Source: Juglans regia
Lineage: Eukaryota; Streptophyta; Magnoliopsida; Fagales; Juglandaceae
Length of the DNA: 64,000 nt
Assembly: GCF_001411555.2 (NCBI RefSeq)
Contig: NC_049905.1
Span: forward strand, 3,410,001 to 3,474,000
Direction: 5' to 3'
Under the pieces are notes generated by a model. It was given only the letters and a program-made list of their open reading frames with translations, ran no database searches and was not told where the DNA came from. Positions within the stretch are counted from its first letter, which is position 1; each line of letters begins with the position of its first letter. Both the position numbers and the translations under genes were made by a program. Shown piece by piece: positions 58,592 to 64,000 of this stretch.

Positions 58592-59350
58592 GTTAAATAC
58601 ATAAACTGGCACTAGGAAAATAAAATGCAACAACGAATCTGGGCGAAGAGCAGGGGGAAAAAAAAAATTAAAAGGGAGCAATTGCGGCGAATTTTCAGCG
58701 CCGCAAAAACTGGTCTGAATGTCCAAGTCAGTGGCGAATTTAGCAAATTGCCGCAAGATCTTCTTATTGCGGCCACATTCAATGCGCCTTAATTGACGCA
58801 AATACGGTAGGATATCTATAGCGGCGAAATTTTCAAATCGTTACAATGATCCTTTTGCGGCAATAATTTATCTATTACGGCGAATTTATCTCCGTTGAAA
58901 GTATACTTCTATCGACGAAAACAAGGTTCGCAGCAAATGATAGTCGAGTTTTGCAGCGAACAGGTAAACATTTCCGGCCAAATAAATTCGCCGGAAAAAA
59001 TCTAATTGTGGCGACAGAATGATATCGCTACGAAAAAAAATTATTTTGCAGCGACTAATTGGCTTATCGCGACGGTATATATCGTCACTATAAGTCTAGT
59101 GTGGCGATTATATTGGACCCGGGAACCTTTATCTCGGCGCTTTTTCATATGATCTGTGGCGATAATTAATCGCTGCAAATAGGTGCAGTTGTGGCGATTT
59201 TTGTAATTCGCCGCTATAGAGCGAAAATGGCTTTAGGATTGTGGCGATTGTGCGGCGATCTGTTAATCGCCACATCTGATCAAAAACAGCGATTATGAGG
59301 CTCAATTGTGGCGATTTTGGGCGCCGCAATAGCCCAATTTTCTTGTAGTG
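58592..59350. repeat. CACTA-2 right subterminal repeats and terminus
   Basis: Dense TTGCGGCGAATTTT, GTGGCGATTTT, TAATCGCCAC and GCCGCAA motifs in both orientations, ending CAATTTTCTTGTAGTG. Likely binding sites for the element's TNPA-like protein. Confidence 0.85.
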
Positions 59351-59751
59351 ACGGTGCTGTACCCACTTTTGTTTTTTGTTTTTTTTTTTGAGAAATCTAC
59401 GACCCACTTGTTGTTACCATGCTAAATATATAATTTATATTATATGGTTGTTTCATTATTGGCAACAGAGCGAGAAGGTCCACTGCGTACCGAAGCATTA
59501 CATTAACCATGCATAGAAATTTATGGTATTTAGACTTTTCAAGTCTTTATGCCAAAAAGTATATTCGTCATGGAGAAAAACGTAAATGCACCGCGCGTAC
59601 GTACGTTTACATACAAACGTACCTTAATTAAAATGATAGGATGCACCGCGTGCGCGTACGTTTACATCGAGAAAAATCTTAAGTAGCATACTATAATGAT
59701 TATTTAATAATAATACTAATAATTCAAATTACGTATTAATACTCTATTATG

Positions 59752-59948
59752 ATATAGAAATGGTTTCATCTCATCTAATCTCATTACTATAATTTTTTTT
59801 AATTTCATACAAAATATAATAAACATACAAAATTTTCAAATCTCAAAACAACAATAATATTAAAAAATAATATTTTAACAATATTTTTTTTTAACTTTTA
59901 ACTTTCATTTAAAACCATCTTATCTCATCTCACTATCCAAACGAGCTT
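59752..59948. mobile_element. MITE, 'CTATCCAAA' family, second copy
   Basis: Interior CATACAAAATATAATAAACA and end ATCTCATCTCACTATCCAAA match the element at 5488-5679. The left end is decayed. Confidence 0.6.
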
Positions 59949-60710
59949 GAATATCTAATGAAAACTCACAAGTTTACAGCAACATGAAATTAACCCACAT
60001 CATGTCACCAAGTCATCAATAAATAGCTACTTAATTAAGATTTAAAGCGGAAAATAAATAAGCATATATATATATATATATGAGTTCTAGAACATGATTA
60101 ATATTTGTTCGAATGAATTACTCAGTTAACGTTGAATACTCGATAAATATTATCGATCGATCCATTTTATGATGGCGAACACATGCTTATATATGTCTTT
60201 AATTAAGTCCCAAATTGAATTCTTACAAGAACTTTAGAAATGTTGAGTCCCTCATCCATTTAGATCACAAGGTAAAGAAAAGAATAATCAATAACAGGCA
60301 AAACCCATCAAATATCGATGAGTGTTCGCCATTAATGTTACTAATTCACACGCATTAACAAATTCATAATATAAAACAACTTATATAATTAACTACGCCA
60401 TTAAATAATTTTTATAGTTTTCAATGTGTACAAGGTCCCAAAATACTAAATTTAATATTTAATATAATGAATTATTTATATATTAAATAATGTTTTTAAG
60501 ATCTTGCCAAATTGAAGCGCAAAATATGCCTCATTTTAAGTTGTTATAAATATAAATTCACAAAAACTATATTTAAAGATTTTAAATAAAATCTCATTTT
60601 ATTGAAAATTTTGAAAATATTCTATATAATAATTTATATTTTATTGTACAATAATTACGAATGACTCACTTAAATTTCGCCTAAAGCTTCAATTAGTATT
60701 GAGCCGTCCC

Positions 60711-60783
60711 TACCCACATTGATCCTATGAAAAACACCTCTACCATCCCTGCCCACATCGATCCTATGAAAAACACCTCTACA
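60711..60783. repeat. Short tandem duplication
   Basis: CCCACAT(T/C)GATCCTATGAAA plus AACACCTCTAC occurs twice, about 35 bases apart. Confidence 0.7.
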
Positions 60784-61280
60784 CCCTATAAAAAAGTTAT
60801 AAGTGTGGGAGTGTGAGAGTGAATAGTAATTGATGCATAACATTCCTCATATATATATACTAGATCAAAGTAACGTGCAAAGCACGTTTGCCTAGTTAGA
60901 TTAAACAATTGTTTTACAAAAATAATATGTTTTTTTACAAAATTTGTAAAAATAGTTGATGACATATATAGCTTAGAAGACATTGCTTCAACTTCTATAC
61001 AAGTAATATAATTAATAGAATATTACAAAGGAGCTTTAACAAAAAAATTAATTACTACAATCAGTACTTTAACAAGATGATTGAGTTTGCATTATCAAGA
61101 TGATGGTATTTAATGGCGTGTTTTGGGCCAAATGAGATTTATTTCTCATTTTTCCTATATATTTTGGCTTTGTATTATATTTTGCTAGATAACTGTATAA
61201 CCTCGTTGAGGATATTTCACTGCTGTGGTTCTGTTTATAAAATTCTGGTACTTATGATTACTAAGTTGTGAAATTTATAA

Positions 61281-61630
61281 TTTGGATAGTCATATACTCC
61301 AATAATTTCATCTCGTTTTATCTTAATATCTAAACGTAAACAATTTAGTTTAATTTTTTTTATTTTTTCATCTAATCATTATTTAATCATTACAACTTTG
61401 TCAAACTTTCAAATAAAACACAAAAAACTAATTTAGTTTTTTTAAATACCAAAACAAAAATTATATTCGAACAATATTTTAACTCTATAATATTTTTATT
61501 AAATTTTTTTCTCTCATTTTTCAAAATTCTATAAATATCTTAACTCAAACCATTTTATTACAATTCGCAAATCAATTTACTATTATTTACAAATCATCTC
61601 ATCTCATCTCACTATCCAAACCAGGCCTAA
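61281..61630. mobile_element. MITE, 'CTATCCAAA' family, third copy
   Basis: Starts TTTGGATAGTCAT, ends ATCTCATCTCACTATCCAAA then CCAGGCC. Longer than the other copies (about 350 bp). Confidence 0.55.
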
Positions 61631-61895
61631 CTACTCCACATTAAAAATGAAGATTTTCACTATGAAAATATTTCCATAAAAGAAAAAATTTAATTATTAA
61701 ATAATATCAGGTTTTAAGTCACTACCTGAATAATATAAGATATATTGTGCTGAAGAGGTCAAAAAATAATTTAAATTTCGGATTTGAAAGAGGAGACCTT
61801 AATTTAAGGCTCGAAACAAAGATCACGGCATACATGCCAGAAAAGACATTAATTTTTAAATTAGTCAGATGTACAATTACAAGGCACATATGCGT

Positions 61896-63517
61896 TGTAA
61901 CGCCCCGATCCCGCAGGGATCGAAGAGTTACTCCCTATAAATTAAAACTCACAATTCATCAATGTATTTATAGACTCCAGAATATAAAGTCATCAGAATA
62001 CTACAAAATCTCTCAATAAAATCCGCCACTTCTCATAAATCTTCTATGAGTAAACCATTATGCTTAAATAATCATCTCACCGATGCTCCATAATCCTGAT
62101 CCTTAGCTGGACTATTCAAAATCATTTGAAAAATATATGGAGATAAGGGGTGAGTTATCAACAACTCAGTAAGCAGAAAACATATACCATTGTGTAAACA
62201 TGAGGATTTATAGAGTTCAGAATGTAGAACAAAAATATTTTCTTTCAGAATACAGAATCAGAATAATGTTTTCAAAATGCAGCGTCAAAACATGTTATCA
62301 AAAATATCAAAGCGAAAGTTCGAAAAATATTTATAATCAAAATCCCTTTGGCATAGCATAAACTGAAACATCACATCTCATCTTATCATATCAAAACAAA
62401 TACCATGTTTAACCCCCGTGGTAGGGTTGTGCAAACCCCGGTAGCTAACCGAGCAGAAACAGAATGTGAATCTTTCCCTTATTCATTCTCAAAGTCCCGA
62501 GTGTGCACATAGGAAATACCACACAGAAAACCACTTTGTTTCCAAAGTGGGTGCACTAGAAACAGAAAATTTGGTACCAACCCGAACAGAAACCACAGTT
62601 TTACACCCGTGGTGAGGTTAGAACAGAACAGAAACAAAAACAGAATGTTATGCCAGAGGTTTTCAAAAATCACATCAGATCATATCAGCGTACATAAAAT
62701 CTTCAGAACAGAACAAAATCATAGCACAACATAATTTATGCACAAAATTTCATATTCGCTCTCTTTTTTAAAGTTCAAAAACAGAATGTAAAATATAAAC
62801 TTATGTCTATACCAGTCATGACAGAAAATACTTTATTCTTAAACAGAATCTCATGAGTAATGCAGAACAAATAACTGAGGTAGTTCAAATTTCTTTTCAT
62901 AACAAAACATGCATATTTTCCAAAAATAACCTCAGCTCATTTTATTTTAATGCAAAGTCTAGCATAGGAACCCCGTTTTCCTGGACTTCATAGCTTTTCA
63001 GAATTTTTCTCAAAATGTTGAACAATTAACAATCGTCACCTATAAAATAATCAAGTATTTCCCGTAAATTTCCAATCAACCACTTATTTCAATATTTAAT
63101 CCTAAACTTCTAAAATAACCTATTTAATTCCTCAAAACCTAAAATTCTCAAAATTTCCAAAATACCCTCATTTTCCAAAAACCATCAATATCTACTTAAA
63201 CAAATTCATACCGAATAAGAATTTAATCAAGCAAGTATTAAAATAAATATAAAACTCAATAAAAATTTATATTCAAAATATTTAAAATTCCAGCACCATT
63301 TTATAAATAAAAAGAATACATTGGTTACAAAAATTTCCATAAAATAAGTCATAAAAAACTCCTCTCTTAAAAAAATAGGTTTACTTCCTTTAATTAAAAA
63401 AAATTATTAAAATACAAATATAATATTTATTGAAACTTAAAGAATAATTCATTTAAACATAAACCCCAAAAATAAAACTTTTCACCTGAAAACAATAGGT
63501 TAAAACTTAAACCTACC

Positions 63518-63564
<47 letters not shown>

Positions 63565-64000
63565 GTCAAAACTAGTAAGTACGTTAAAACTTTCCATATA
63601 TATAATCTATATATAAAGTACGTATATATAACTTATAAACATAAACCAAACAAGATTAACACATGCAGCGGCAGGAAGTTACCCAAGGGAAGCTGAGGCA
63701 CGCGTCGAGGGTGAGGCGCAACGGGGCTGGCTGGAGGGACTGTGTTGGCACGGCAAAAGAGAAGGAGCGCTCCAAAGCTTCCGTCGAGCAGCGCTCGGCA
63801 TGAGACAAAGAGAGGGAGAGGTGAGTGAGAGAGGCCGGAGAGAAAGGAGGGAGTAACCGAGGGAGGTACTCACCGTGAGGTGTGCTACGGCTGGGGTGGC
63901 CTAAGGGTGTTCAGCGCCCTTATCCGCGCGGGTGGCGACGGCTTGGAGTGGCTGGAGCGGTGCGGTGCAGTGCAATGGTCCAATGGGTGGACCTCTATTT
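61896..64000 (+). mobile_element. Probable Ty3/gypsy-type LTR, running off the window
   Basis: TGTAACGCCCCGATCCCGCA at 61896 is a typical start of plant gypsy LTRs. About 2.1 kb follow without coding, including repeated A-rich CAGAAAC text and, from 63660, a GC-richer tract (GCAGCGGCAGGAAG). No LTR end, primer-binding site or gag is reached before the window ends, so the class is provisional. Confidence 0.45.
63521..63561. repeat. TA microsatellite
   Basis: Uninterrupted TA run inside the terminal LTR-like sequence. Confidence 0.9.

Larger units (their letters stand above)
41878..59350 (+). mobile_element. Complete CACTA transposon CACTA-2, about 17.5 kb
   Basis: Terminal inverted repeats at 41878-41906 and 59322-59350 (CACTACAAGAAAA(C/T)TGGGCT then ATTGCGGCG) match at 28 of 29 positions. 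Flanking triplets are ACG at 41875-41877 and ACG at 59351-59353, the 3-bp duplication diagnostic of CACTA. Both ends have GCGGCGA-type subterminal repeats. TNP2 and TNPA-like genes lie on the plus strand. Nearly perfect ends suggest a fairly recent insertion. Confidence 0.92.
59354..61895. other. Intergenic flank with MITEs
   Basis: No gene. Holds two MITE copies (listed separately), a repeated ATGCACCGCG...GCGTACGTTTACAT pair near 59585 and 59641, and a short inverted repeat AACGTGCAAAGCACGTT near 60872. Confidence 0.5.

Noticed and set aside
1..64000. tRNA, rRNA, CRISPR or bacterial features
   Set aside because: None seen; all direct-repeat arrays found are plant transposon motifs or microsatellites.

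Overview
The window reads as nuclear DNA of a woody eudicot. It is AT-rich, has plant-type introns, and is packed with plant transposon families. A Fagales/Juglandaceae origin is my guess from the look of the repeats, especially MITEs ending in CTCATCTCACTATCCAAAC; this was not tested. No prokaryotic feature, CRISPR array, tRNA or rRNA was seen. I see no complete, confidently identified conserved host gene.

Layout. 1-420 is an LTR-like piece full of TCGAGC motifs. 1400-6800 is a set of duplicated segments with two or three copies of a tiny minus-strand gene family. Its two exons splice in phase to short proteins beginning MDI(D/E); a third copy lies at 25195-25757. 7020-9390 (unit A), 10148-10407 (unit C) and 19085-23900 (unit B) are copies of one larger segment. 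Their differences expose later insertions with empty-site evidence. 10408-14932 is a decayed Ty1/copia element fused to a second, opposite-strand copia fragment (14933-16567). The LTR of that second element abuts a truncated ankyrin-repeat (ACD6/ITN1-like) gene fragment at 16568-18251. An RNase H relic follows.

The right two thirds is dominated by two large CACTA (En/Spm) DNA transposons. CACTA-1 (26625-39660) carries on the minus strand a TNP2-type transposase with one frameshift and an intact six-exon TNPA-like (Transposase_24) gene. On the plus strand it carries an extra gene resembling the 'putative plant transposon protein' family. Arrays of the palindrome ACGTTCGAACGT lie near both ends and around the internal promoters. 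CACTA-2 (41878-59350, about 17.5 kb) has 29-nt terminal inverted repeats and a matching 3-bp ACG target duplication. It carries TNP2, broken by a single in-frame TAG, and an intact six-exon TNPA-like gene on the plus strand. A small third element, CACTA-3 (19647-22325), looks like a deletion derivative of a CACTA-2 relative and has a TTT duplication.

How the genes may work together: TNP2 proteins cut at the CACTA ends, and TNPA-like proteins bind the subterminal repeats. In both large elements the TNPA-like gene is open and TNP2 has a single lesion, so either element could only move with TNP2 supplied in trans. 61896-64000 looks like the start of a long LTR of a Ty3/gypsy-type element running off the window. 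Exon boundaries were placed by hand from GT/AG signals, reading phase and comparison between copies; none is supported by transcripts.
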